A DNA stretch of 64,000 bases from Ricordea florida (Eukaryota > Cnidaria > Anthozoa > Corallimorpharia > Ricordeidae), in NCBI GenBank assembly GCA_949710005.1, contig OX453273.1:34034750-34098749 (forward strand). Reading direction: 5' to 3'. Positions 1 through 12,600 of this stretch are shown in pieces. Made by a program: the position numbers and the translations under genes. The notes beneath the pieces were generated by a model. That model saw only the letters and a list, made by a program, of their open reading frames with translations, was not told where the DNA came from and did not search any database. Numbering within the stretch: the stretch's first letter is position 1; the number at the start of each line of letters is the position of its first letter.

Positions 1-1198
1 CAGAAACAACAGAAGCGCACTCGCCGTCTGCGGATGAGGACCTCAAATGATTCTCTTTTTACGGGGGTTCGTTTATGCCAGACGCACGCGAAAGCCCAAG
101 CGCACTTGCTCCGACCTTCACCTGTTTTCTTAATAAAACAGCTTTATTTGAAGCACTAGCGACCCAAACTCGCTTCAACGCCTAAAACAAAGCTTGTTCA
201 GAAGGCTACTAGACTGTGGAGTAGAGCCGCGCTTGGAGCGAAGAATGACATCAAGCTCGTGGACTTCTCGTAAATCCTCGGTAACTGATCACAATTTTTA
301 GATCATGAAGCTTTAGCTCAAGAGCTATTTGATGGATGGGGGAATTGGGATGTCAGGCGTAAACAACAGAATTTTCGGAACCCAATCGTCTCAAGATCGC
401 TAAAAAAGTTCTTTTTTCGGCAGTCAATCAAAATTTAGAATATGCCACGTGATCTTTGCATGTTCGACTCAAGTTCGGAAACGTGTAGCGGGACGTGACA
501 CGTAGCCCTTTTTGCTCCACGAGCTCACCATAGGACGCCTTTGATTATTTTGGCAGTTGACAAGCTAAAATTACTGAGGCAAATGTCTTTTCAGCACTAT
601 CACGGACAAACTCAGAAATAGGAAATCCAAGTTCTCCGAATAGAAGACGAACCTACAACCTTCCGGTAGCTACGTAGTTCGGACGCTCGAACAGCATTTC
701 AACATTAAAGTTCATGATCACTTTTTAATGAATGCGTATACGTTCTACTATTCTAAGTGGTCAGTTAAGTCAATGTCCACAAACGGGAAAAGGTTAAGAC
801 GCTACCGTACCACAGCTACTAATATGGCTTCCTCTCATTACAACAACAAGAGATACTGGAAATTGAAATCCCCTAACTTTCCTTCTCATCTAACAGTCAA
901 TACAAGTACTCTTGGATTGTACAAACCTTGGGGAATGAAATATACAATCAAATAACGCGGGGGGGGGGGAGGGGGGGAGGGCGCGTTTGGCAAAAGAGTA
1001 AAGCACAAATTGGTATAAATACGACATGCATATGATTATTTGTCAAACCCAGTAAGTCCTTAGTGTGGGATACGTAGTAAGGTGAAATTCAATTCACTGT
1101 CGAAATTTATTCCGCGATTTCTTTGGTCGGTAAACTGAAACCTGCGGCGCCGCATTCTTGACCAATCAGAAGTAGAACAGAAACTATTCGTAACTAAA
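1..1198. other. no gene recognised
   Basis: AT-rich sequence with no open frame that looks coding, no splice-linked exon and no inverted-repeat element that I can support. A G-rich run lies at about 958-982. A 75-residue open frame at 728-955 has a composition that suggests nothing and I do not call it. Confidence 0.5.
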
Positions 1199-1421
1199 TC
1201 AAACGCGTTTTCCCGTGTTTGGCGCTGACGAAATAGATTTACTTTGGCATTCCGACTGAATGTGATTGGTTGATTGTGCTGCGCGTTTTCCCGCGCATTG
1301 GTGCTGACGACACAGATTTACTTTGGCATTCTAGTTCTGATTGGATTGATTGAAATGCGCGTTTTCCAGCGCGTGCGCTGACGACACGGCTTTACTTTGG
1401 ATTCTGATTGGTTGACGGGAC
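1199..1421. repeat. three tandem ~75-bp units with CCAAT-type boxes
   Basis: Three units start at about 1199, 1281 and 1357. Each opens with GCGTTTTCC, continues with GCTGACGA, then TTTACTTTGG, and ends near an ATTGG(T/A)TGA motif, which is CCAAT on the other strand. The last unit is shorter. The repeated inverted CCAAT box and the GC-rich spacing could be a promoter array, but no downstream gene is visible to support this. Confidence 0.6.
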
Positions 1422-2424
1422 AGTGTGCATCTGTTTGCAATGGCTTGAGAAATTACTTTGATGTTGGTTTTACGACAGAGAATTGAAAACCACTTTACCG
1501 TGCCCAACTTTTCTTCGCTTCTCGAGATACTGATATTGAGCGATTGAGTTTTTCCTTTATGAAATCGCACCTACAGTATTAAGACTTTACCGCCTTAACC
1601 CTTTCACTTTAAACAAACATTCTTCCTCAAAAACATAAATTCAGCGTCAAATGTAGAAAAAAACTATGGTTGGACGCTTTCTAAAGAATGGTATGTCGCA
1701 CTGCGTGGTTTTACCTGAAGTTTTATGGTACGTTTTTTAATGGTAATTTACCTGAAGTTTTAAAAGGATTTGAATTAAAAAATAAAACCACCCACCCACT
1801 ACAGAAGATTTCCACTGAATTGTCGCCTTGTGTGGTTTCTACCGGTGATGATGAGGAAAAAGTTATAGCCACTCTATTTAACTGATGAATGGCATAACTT
1901 CGTGAAAGGGTTAAAAACTTGCAAAGTCACTCAATATAATTTGAGTACATTCATTCATGAGGCTGAAAACAGCCCAACAAAACTGAGCCAAATCGTTTCC
2001 ACGCCTTTATGGCTAAACTACATAAATTCTTTTGTTAAATACAAATATAATCATGGACCTACATCAAAAACTGATCTTGATCAGAATGGTGTTGCCTAAG
2101 GAGTGAGTAATTCTTACCACTGAAAATAAATGCTAAACGGGAAAAAGAATACTCTGACAGGAAAAGGGCTGTTCAGTTTCAGACATTGTTTTCCGCATAC
2201 CGCCCAGACTGATCAAAATAGTAGTGTGGAGTAAAACCGGGATTTGAAACAGTGGTTTGGATATCTTCACTTTGTGAATAAAGAAACAGTATTTTCTCAA
2301 ATTCTTCAATAATGTAAAAGGGAAAGACAAAGGAAATCAGGCATGGTTTGTTCCGAGAGATGTAACTGAGGTTGCTTCATTGGTATATACTAAAACAATT
2401 ATTCTCTTCATTCTCGGTGAATAG
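1422..2424. other. no gene recognised
   Basis: Short open frames occur on both strands, the longest 79 residues, but none has a recognisable motif or a splice-supported neighbour. I see no clear repeat structure. Confidence 0.4.
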
Positions 2425-2523
2425 TAGTCTGCTACACAGCCGTTATTAGTGTCGTCACGCAACGCTCCTTCCCCACCAAGGAGCGTTGCGTGACGACACT
2501 AATAGCGGCTGTGTAGCAGACTA
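2425..2523. mobile_element. palindromic miniature inverted-repeat element (99 bp)
   Basis: The left arm starts TAGTCTGCTACACAGCCG and the right arm is its near-perfect reverse complement, ending CGGCTGTGTAGCAGACTA. The arms are about 43 bp with a short loop around CTTCCCCACC. A related stretch (GAGCGTTGCGTGACGA followed by CTAATAACGGCTG) occurs at 36083-36116, so this is a dispersed family. The superfamily cannot be told from this copy. Confidence 0.75.
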
Positions 2524-2597
2524 GGTAAATAGTGGCTTTAGGAATATTTACCTCGCTGCCTTGCACTTCGTTACAATAATTCTGCCACTATTTACCT
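2523..2597. repeat. 75-bp inverted repeat abutting the palindromic element
   Basis: The arms AGGTAAATAGTGGC and GCCACTATTTACCT flank a 47-bp centre. It directly abuts the preceding palindrome, so the two may be nested or parts of one larger element. Confidence 0.5.
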
Positions 2598-2599
2598 CA

Positions 2600-3339
2600 A
2601 TTTCAAAGAGTAATTATGGTTACCGTTAACCATCTTTAACACCCAGTTACTTCTGGCTTATTCACAGTTTCACTCAAGCAATTTCCTATCTATACAGTGT
2701 CTCAAGGTTGGATTAAGGCTTCGCGAGGATGGTACACACTGTACATCATAAAAATGGTACTTTGGTAATGTTTTCCTGAAATTTTAGATTTCAAGTCTGG
2801 CTCGCTAAATATCAAACAATTCACCCCCAAACATGAAACAGAACAGGGGAAACGTTATTACGTTTGTTTGTGCTTACTTTTCATCCTCTTTTTCTCTGAT
2901 TGGCTGGCTGTGATTGCCATTCACTCTTTGATTGGTTAGAGTTGGAATTTTTCGTTCATTGATTGGTTGTTAAGCTATACTGGTCTCAGTACTACACCAG
3001 TGGTATGAAGCTTGCAGGTTTCATTAGTCCGTGAGGCACACATGCCAAAATCTACAGCTGTACCTTCTTCGAGATAATCAGTCATAAATAAAACAGCGCA
3101 AGAATAAAAAACCTATTACCACACACAAAACCTACACTGTACAATATTGATACTAACAGTAAGACAATCAATTCTCCAGACAAACCACAAAGGTAAAGTG
3201 AATGCTCCAGAAATGAGAACATGGAAGTCAATCTTTGCATTTAAACGATTAATGATAAAGAATTCATGGTTCACAGTTTACACTTCATAAGAGTTGTAGC
3301 CTCACGGTTGGACGTCTGCCTCAGAATGACTCAGTGTGT
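2600..3339. other. no gene recognised, 3' flank of the basigin-like gene
   Basis: On the minus strand this lies downstream of the proposed stop codon and should hold the 3' untranslated region. I see no coding signal. A short stretch near 2880-2970 repeats GATTGGTT/GATTGGCT motifs. Confidence 0.4.
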
Positions 3340-3436
3340 CTAAGCCGTTGCACCTTCACCCGTTTTTCTCAGCCTAACTTGTCCCCGTTCACCATCATCA
3401 GTTGAGCTATAACTGAACTCGATACGCCCATCCTCC
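3340..3436 (-). CDS. candidate last exon: charged cytoplasmic tail
   Basis: A strong pyrimidine tract and CAG acceptor precede an open stretch reading EDGRIEFSYSSTDDGERG, then a basic and Gly-rich end and TAG at 3342-3340. It needs two bases from the preceding exon to stay in this frame. The composition looks like a cytoplasmic tail. It is not supported by a homologous copy in the window. Confidence 0.5.
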
Positions 3437-6400
3437 CTGGAAAGATAATGCAGTTAAAAAAAAATGATCAGGACAAGAAGCAATCACAACTTGTAATCTT
3501 GTTGCTTTATCAAATCGTACAGGAACAAGACTGCACGTAATTCACTCCGCCATAGAAAACGGGGTGAACTAGCTCCAGTACAACTTACTCTGTCCTGACT
3601 TATTCTATTGGTAGCATGTAAACAAATACAGAGCCACAGGAGGACGCCGGTGCGAACTCGCGCGGGGTCCGTGTAAACACACCCTGATAATAACAGATTG
3701 TTTGACTCATTGCACGACTTTAAGACAGCAAAATGTAAGAGCATTGAGGAGCGTATTTTAGTTGAACATTCGTCTTTTACGGGAGAATTAAACTTTGGTT
3801 TACCTGGCTGATTTGAGCGGGATTTCGTACGTAGCAAGATTCTCGCACCGGCATTTTCTGGTGGTATATCATGTAAACGAATACAGAGCCACAGGAGAAA
3901 ACCGGAGCGAACTCGGGCTGGGGTGAAACTCGCCCCGGGTCCGTGTTAATACACCCTAGTTTTACCCTAATACTTCAATGTTTATACAATGTGATTGCTT
4001 TCTTTAAAAAATGATCAATGGCCTCTTAACAATGTCTGACAAATATCTGTACACTGTAATTTATTTTTGAATACTTGTACATGTAGATGTAAAATACAAA
4101 TTGTATGTATATCAATTCATTTGCGCTGCAAAAAAAAAAAAAAAAAAAAAATGTTGCACACAACCGTTGCTAGATCTATTGCTCAAGAGGCAGTCGAGTA
4201 TCCATTAACTCAGCAACAATAAATATTTACTCTGAATAGTCAACAGCTACGTCAGTTGACAGTCTCTTACAGCACTTTTGACCCTAAAACACACATACAT
4301 GAAGTTACCTTTCAGCTGAAAGTCCACATCAAGAGGAACAACACATATGAAAATAAACAAAAAAAGAACTGAAGTCAAGAGCTGAACTTATACTTTCAGC
4401 TTGTAATATTCTTTATTATAATATGGATAATAAACACTCGTATTTTCCATATTTTCACTCAGTGAAGATATGAAAAAGTTATGTACCAAATGTCCCGGAT
4501 GTACATGTACGCGCGCGTCCTAACAAAATTTAACATTATGTTGTCAGTATTGTTATATGTAATCATCGTAAGTAGTGTTAACATTGTATTGTCAGTATTG
4601 TTATATGTAATTATTGTAAGTAGTGTTAACATTGTATTGTCAGTATTGTTACATGTAATTATTTTAGGTAGTGTTAACATTGTATTGTCAGTATTGTTAT
4701 ATGTAATTATTGTAAGTAGTGTTAACATTGTATTGTCAGTATTGTTATATGTAATTATTGTAAGTAGTGTTTTGTGATTGTTGTTCTGTAGAAATAATAA
4801 TAATAATAGTATTAATAATAATAACATAATAAATATATAGATGATATTACACGGTGGCGCGAAGATACAGTATGAATTTTATTTTCGAGTGGCAAAACAA
4901 TATTTTACGAACGAGCGCAGCGAGACAAAAAGACATCGATACAAATTTCGGAGGGAAATGACCGAAATTACGTCATCGATAAACTCACGTGTGAGATTAT
5001 GGAAAATAAACCACTCGGGTCCCGGATGTAGTTTTTATGAATTTTACGAGTGCTATATTTTCCAGTAAAACATTCGTGTCTACATAATAAAATATAATAA
5101 TGATAATAATAAAAAGCTTTTCTAAACTGTATAAAGATCATTCCACAGTTGAGAGTTGGTGTTAGAGGGTAGGCATTTTCAAGTTCAGAAATCAATAAAA
5201 GATTAAAAAAGTACAATCTGACCTCTTTCTTTCTTGTGCTTTCTTCTCTCACAGAAGAAAATAATAAGGAAAAGGAGAATAGCCTCAATAATGATCCCAA
5301 TAACTGGCCACAGTGGTCCTAATGGATCTGAAAAACAAAAAACAAAAAAAACAAAACAAAAAAAAGAAAATGAACCTTTTTCACACATTTTCCTTGTATT
5401 CTTTTGGAAGTGGTCAGGGCTTGCATCAGTTCAGACATTCAAACATTATTTGGGCAATTTTCCAACATGATTGTGACTTTTTTTCAAGGATATTTATTAT
5501 TGGAGATCTACATGTAAAAGTAGAACCACAGGCATTTGGGGGGGGGGGGGGAATGACTAAGAATGAGTAAATTCTTTATACTGGCCAGTGATTTGCATCA
5601 AAATGGTGAAGTTATGGCTAAATGAATGAATCAGGTTGTTACCAAAAAAAAAGGTATGCAGTTGATCTTGCTCCAAAATCATTTAAGGTACTGCATTAAG
5701 AGCAAGTAAGTTCGGTCTTACTTTTGATCCTCCTTTTCCATTCTATTCATTCTGCTGTTACCTTATTTCTAATCAGAAAAAGGTTCAACCGTTTATGGTT
5801 GGAGTGTTCACACAGTAAATTATGAAAGAATAATCAGCAGAATGGTTTTAATCCCTCACCTCTGATCCTAAGGATAAATCGCTGACAGTCAGTTTCTACA
5901 TTATCAGAACACTGCGAGGGAAGACAGCAATAATACATTCCACGGTCAGTGTAGTCTAAATCTGTAATGTTGAGTTCATAAGGCTTGTATAGTGGTTGGA
6001 CTTCACTACTGCGACTTATTATGTAACGCCCGTCTGTGGACGAATCTGGTGAAATCAACAAAACATGATCGTTAGAAAATTAAAGAACAATCAATTATAC
6101 ATGAGCTGCATTTTAATTTCAATTTACAGAACACTGTAGGAAGATGATAAAATCTTGAGCTGAAACATTAATTTGTCAATGGTGGGCCAGGTTTGTAGAA
6201 AGCCGATAAACACAGCACATTATTGACAAACATTAGGAGTTCCTGTGGCCACTTTAAGTCTCACATTAATCAATTAATACACTGGTCACCATACTGCACA
6301 CCCAATAGTAAAAGGAATAATCGGACGCAGCTCTTGCTGAATTCTTTGGACACAAGTACATGGAATACATACATTTATTACATGGCTGGTTCTTCAAGGG

Positions 6401-6658
6401 GGGCAAGACAATGCAAATTTTGAGTTCTTATGAACTACCCAAGCTTGCCTGCTCACGATGATTCCTACTTTGTCCCACAAAACAAAACAAAATGGCTAAA
6501 TCATTAATTTTACTGGCTTGTCTTGTTCAGTCAAAATGGCCCCACTCTTTTTTGCCCTTTAATGACCTCAACTACAAGTATGTCTTGTTGCAATAAAAAT
6601 GCAAAGAAACAACTTGGCCAATATGCAGCCATCTTGACCTCATGCTTGGTCAATAATG

Positions 6659-6692
<34 letters not shown>

Positions 6693-9600
6693 TGTATGTA
6701 TGTATGTATGTATGTATGTATGTATGTATGTATGTATGTATGTATGTATGTATGTATGTATGTATGTACAGTATGTACATTTAGCTTACAAGGGAAGAGC
6801 AATATAAGAACAAAAAGCCTTACTGATGCATGCTTGTATAGCATCATCTCCCTTCTTCTTAATCTTCCACTCCACCTCAAGGGGAAAACCCTGAGCTACA
6901 CACTGAAACGTTACTTTGTTTCCCTTATATTTCTTCACTTCAATGTCCTCTTTTGGTTTGTCTATCCAAGGTGCAACTAGGGAATGCAAAGAAACACAGA
7001 ACTTTGTATTACAATGAAGAGACAAACAGCAGCACAGTTGTAAAGAACACAGAGGAAAATTCAGTATCAGGGATTTTTTTATTTAAACAATAATTATATT
7101 TAATCATGAAGTTTGCCCCAAGAGGTACATAGACTCATTGACTGGGCTTACTTCGAATGCACATGAATTTTGTTTTTGGATTTACATGTATCATAGAAGT
7201 AAGGCCGGTTATACAAGCAGGCAAGATGAGGAAAATCCTGAGTTCTAATCAAATGGCTACCAGAGAAGGGCATATAATTCATGGTAGGCCACCATATGGT
7301 CACCAAATAATAGTGTTTACAGGAGTATAAAAGGGTTTACAAAGGTATATCCTTGTAAACCCTTGTATACCCCTGTAACCTGACTATATGGTGGCCTACC
7401 ATGAATTATATGCCCTGATCAGCATGCAAGATGAGCCTCTATGTCTCCTTTGCTTGCAGCAGTGATGGTCAGGTACATGTCCTGTAGTCTATTGTACCAT
7501 CACAATGACAGCAGTGTATTCATAATTGAAGACTCTGAAGAAGAACTATCATATGTGACAATTTGGACTAGAAAAAATAGGTATGACTGGAATTGACTAA
7601 ATTTTCCCATTAAGTTGCTAATCTAAGAGGAGAACAGCACCTTTTAGTTATTTTTCTGCTTTACCAATTCATTTCTGCAAAATTAGGCACGCAAAAAGCT
7701 AATCTAACTATATGCAACAAAATAATATGCAATAACCTAATTAAATAACTCACAAGTAAAAAAAACATCTACAGTATTTAACAAACTCAAAAAGCTAAAA
7801 CTAACACCAACAAAAATAAAGGAAAAAAGTAACAAACTAGTCTAATAACACACACCAGCTAAGGGTCAGGAAATCCCAAACTGGAATACCAAAACCAAAG
7901 ACTTACAACAGGGCACAAGTCTCCTTACGTAGGAAAGCCCCTGTACTGTAAAATTTTAGTTCATAAGAACCATTTTCAATAATAATATTGTGACCAAATT
8001 GTCACAGGCAGTAGCTTTGCTTTGGAAGCTTCAAATGTCCCATCAAATTACAATAATTATTGCAGTGAAAGTATATGTTGTAGTTCAATTTTATCCTTGG
8101 TTCAAATTATATTTTCCTTTGTTTCAAACTCATTACCATACATTACCATACCAGAAAACAAACGAAAATAAAATTTGAACCAAGGAAAAAATTGAACTAT
8201 AACATATACAGTAGTTAAAAGTTTGATACAGTGGAGGCCATAAAAAGTGATGACATCCCTGCAACTTACAGTACATGTACATGTATGTTTCTCTCATGAC
8301 AGTTCTCGTCATGTCATGTTATGTACATAAATTATACCCTTTCACTCCCACAAAAAATTAACAAGTCTTAAATACACTGCTTCACCATCAGTTGTCAAGA
8401 ATAATTATAAGGTTTCACAATCACGAAGAAACTGAATATATCTAGTACAAAATTCTCCATACTAACATATACATGTAAGGAAGTGCACAGTATGTCAAGC
8501 CCTAACGAGAGCTGCATTCAAATCTTGGGAGTAAAAGGTTTAATGCTACATGTCTGCAGTGCTCTAAAGACATTCAGTGTAACTGTAAAAGACTGCTAAC
8601 CATGAATAGTCGTTTCTGCTGTCACATTGTATGGTCTGATATTCCGCAGCTTTATTTGTAGGAGACACAAGTAAGTGCCTCCGTCTCTAACGTTGATCTC
8701 TTTCAATTCAAGGGGGCCAACAGTGTCGTCTGGGTTAGATGGATCAGGATTTCGCACAGTCTGCAAAATTTCACCATCTTTATACCAGGAAATTCTGGTG
8801 AGAACGGTGGAAAAAGTGTTTCCTCTTTCAGTCATATTACAGGTAAGAGTAATGTCATCATTGCGGCTTACTGTTCCAGGTTCAGGAACAACAACAGTTG
8901 GGATCTCTGATTCTGAAAAGACAAATGACCATGCAAAAATATATACAAGGAAATCTATGTAATTCTGATGAGCAGTAAAGGATTCCACTGTATTTCAAGT
9001 AGCTATCACATAACAACTTTTTGACACACAAAGCCTACAGTGCAACTGTTTCTTTTTTGTGACTATCAAAGACAAATTGTTTTGCAATCAGTAAAATCAA
9101 TGATAGAGAGTAAAACATTCTATTACTATTCTTGCACAAACCTCTCACAACTCCCGGTATGTACATGGCATAATTATTGCCTAGTACCTAAAAAGGGTAG
9201 GTACTGGGCAATCATCTAGAGTATAGCCATTGCTGAAATATAGGTTATTCAAAAAAAATACACAAGAGTATTGCAATTTTAGAGCATGAGGGGGTTTATG
9301 CTGATATCTACAATCTTGCTTAACATTTTATAATAAATTACATCTATTTCTAAAATAATAATATTAACCATGTGGGGGAAAACAGGTTCCTTCTATTGAA
9401 TGTGTGTCCCTCTAGCCCAGTTTGCTGGGTTAAAACCCAAGATCTTTTCAATGTCATGATACAGTACAGTCAAGATACATGTAGCTCTTTGGGTCTTTTA
9501 GAAATGTATCCCTGATTCAACAGATTTTCTTAGAATAATCTTGGTGGCTGATAGTTAGCCCTAACTCGATCTTCAAAGACAGGATTGTTATGCTGACATA

Positions 9601-12600
9601 GACACTCTCATTAATCAAATTAAACACGGAACATGGTAATTAAATGATATAATTTCTTACTTATTTACTCGCTACACGTATGTTGTATCATTCCTATATT
9701 TGCCTCTCTTTTCTCGTAAATTGTTGTAAATTTAAATCTGTTTTATGTGTTAGTATTGTGACGTGTATGTAGCGTCCCTACACTGCCTGTCTTGAATAGC
9801 AAATTTGCTAAATCTAGGTAGTGCGTATGTGTGATTTATTGCTCTAATGCTAATAATAAAGTAGAAAGTACAGTAGAACTCCAACAGACTCACTACTGTA
9901 TACTGGACATGTGCTATAATAATTGTGTTTTTTTTTCTAGCCAAAAAATGACCATCACTTCTCTATCAAAACTAAAGCAGCAGCAACAACAACAACATCA
10001 ACATCATTTTATTTATGCGAGATAGAACAAATTAATACAATGGACTTGTAGCACAATCACTGGGTACATTTAGCATAACTGAACTTCAAAATATAATTTC
10101 TCTGAATGTATGTAACAGTTTTAATTCAAACTTTGTCATTTAATGTACGAAAGCTCAAAAAACAAGAATACATCAAATTTTTCGAATGGGTAGGTCGTTC
10201 AAGTTCTACATGTAACGCGCAACAGCTCAAGTTACACCTTAGCTTGTAAGCAAGTAAAAAAATTAATTTCTCTTCCTTATCAGCACATATTTGTTTCCAT
10301 TTTATTAATCAAAACTCAGTATTGGTTGTTATAAAAAACATCAAAGTTACACAGCTCTTGGCGCTAAGTTATAAAAAGCCTAGCAAGTAAAAACAGATTT
10401 CATGTCAGCAATCATGTCCTCATGTAACGCTGCCATTTTTCAACACCTTGCTCAATACAAGAACTGGAGTAGCAATCTTACGGACAACTGAAAAATCAAA
10501 CATAATATGGTTGGGGTAGGTTCATTCATCTATGAAGCAATGCCTGAAATAAAAAACTTAACAGGTTTCATTGCAAGTGAGAAATTAAAAATTTTCCAGG
10601 TCGCAAAAGATATTGTCCTCCATTTTACATGGCAAAAAATGGTCACTACTCATCTGCAAGAAAGTCTGTATCCAGGCTCCTGGATGTTATCATTAGCTGT
10701 TGCACCGATAAAAAAAAGTTCATGATCCAATGTCTTCGTGACCGGATTTTTACGGCTGTACGATAAATGGAAACGAAGATATTTCCAAAAAGGTGAGTTG
10801 AAAATCATCTTTAGAAAAGGAACGTGTTATTAAAGTGAAGTGTAATGGAGGAGGATAAGCGATGAAGAAGTCCGAAAAACAGCTCCGAAATCACGAGGAG
10901 ATCTCACACAACAGACCATGGAATGCTTTGTTACCCCTCGTACTTGCTGGGTCCCCAATTGTTAATATATAGTGACCAACAAAAGAGAGGAGATAAAGCT
11001 CATGTTTGTAGTGACATCTTTTGTATTACATCATTTGCACACATGTTCTTCTTGGGACTTTAACAACTATAGCACTTGTCAAGGATGCAAAGAAGAAATC
11101 TACAAATAAATCTACTTCAAGTGCTGAAAAAATGAAAGAATAGAGGCTCCAAAAGATTGAGAAAAATAAAGCTAAACACATGACCTACAAGCTAAACAAG
11201 GAGAAGTCAGCATGTGTGCTTGCTGGCATGGTTCGCCATGTTTGTGGGGAACTTTTAAGCAAAAAGGTAAAGGGATCTTTCAGGTCCCTTTGGAAGTAAA
11301 TGAGGAAATAATAGTTTCTATGTAGAAAATTATGCTTTTAAAAATGAACAGTGAAGATCTTCCTTCCATCTTGCATGTCACCATGTACTTCTGCAAAAAT
11401 GCCACGCCCAAAATGGATTATGGGTAATTTTTAATTTGTGCTGAAACCTTAAAAATGACAGAAATCAAAGAAGAAATGATTTGCTAATGATGTGTAGCTG
11501 AAATCTAAGCAAATTGTATAGTTTGGTTGCTTTCCTTCAGATTTCGCAAATTTGCCTCGTGTTACACAACAGTGCATGGTGATTGTGCTACAAGTCATGA
11601 TAATCCTGCATAACCCGCAGGTAGCAGGGCTACTCTAGGCGGGTTGCACTTTTAAATCAGACGTCATTTTCGGTTAAACAAAGCAAAAGGAACAGAAGAA
11701 AAGACAGAGAAACAAAGAAAGAAAGAGAGCAATTAATTACAATAAAATAATTACTACATAATTCCTCGCGAAGCGAGGCCGAAGGCCGAGCGTAGCGAGG
11801 TTACTAATCGTGTCGCCTTCGGTCAGACCACGTGGCTCGCAAGCCCGAGTAAATCGAGCCGAGAGTTTTTATATATGTATATATATATATATCTATATTT
11901 TAAAGGTGTCCGTTCGCGGTCACGTGTCTCTGTTTACTGGTAACCTGGCAACAGGATTTTCGCGCTTGCGCATAGTGACTGATATGCTGGTTACCTAGCA
12001 CCAAGACGCATTTTAGTACCGGTTTGAACCGGTTAGAACCGGTTTCATACCAGAGGTTATAAATATTGGTTACGTGCCTCGTTGTGGCGTATTTCAATAT
12101 TCACTTATTGAGGACCGGAGTGTACTTGATTACTCTCTTGAAAATTATGCAAAATTTTTCTGAAACCGATTTCACTCGTCCTGCAAGTACATCCCAACAA
12201 AAGGATCGCCGACAGAGAATAAACCAAGCAGCGAGAGATCGTCGCCAAGCGCGTTTCAGCGCCGAAACATCAGCACAACGACAAGCACGACTCGAAGCCG
12301 AGAGGGAGAGAACACGGCAGCGACGACATCAACAGACATTGGAGCAAAGACAACAACTGCTTGCTCAAAGAAGGCAAAGGAGACAGCAAGAATCAGCGGA
12401 AGAAAGGAGCAGGAGACTGGATTACCACAGGCAATACAACCAAGGTATGTTTGAAACTGAATGTGTTAGTGATAGACAACGAAGACTTGCTTTAGCTAGA
12501 CAAAACGTGACAGAACGATTGCATAACGAAACTATCGAACAGCGACAACAGCGACTACAAATACTGAGACAAAATTCAGCAGAACGACTTAGGACAGAAA

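Noticed and set aside
4459..4827. Leu/Thr/Asn-rich frames on both strands
   Set aside because: They result from a 48-bp minisatellite whose period is a multiple of three.
6523..6980. Tyr-Val-Cys-Met repeat frames
   Set aside because: Translation of a (TATG)n microsatellite.
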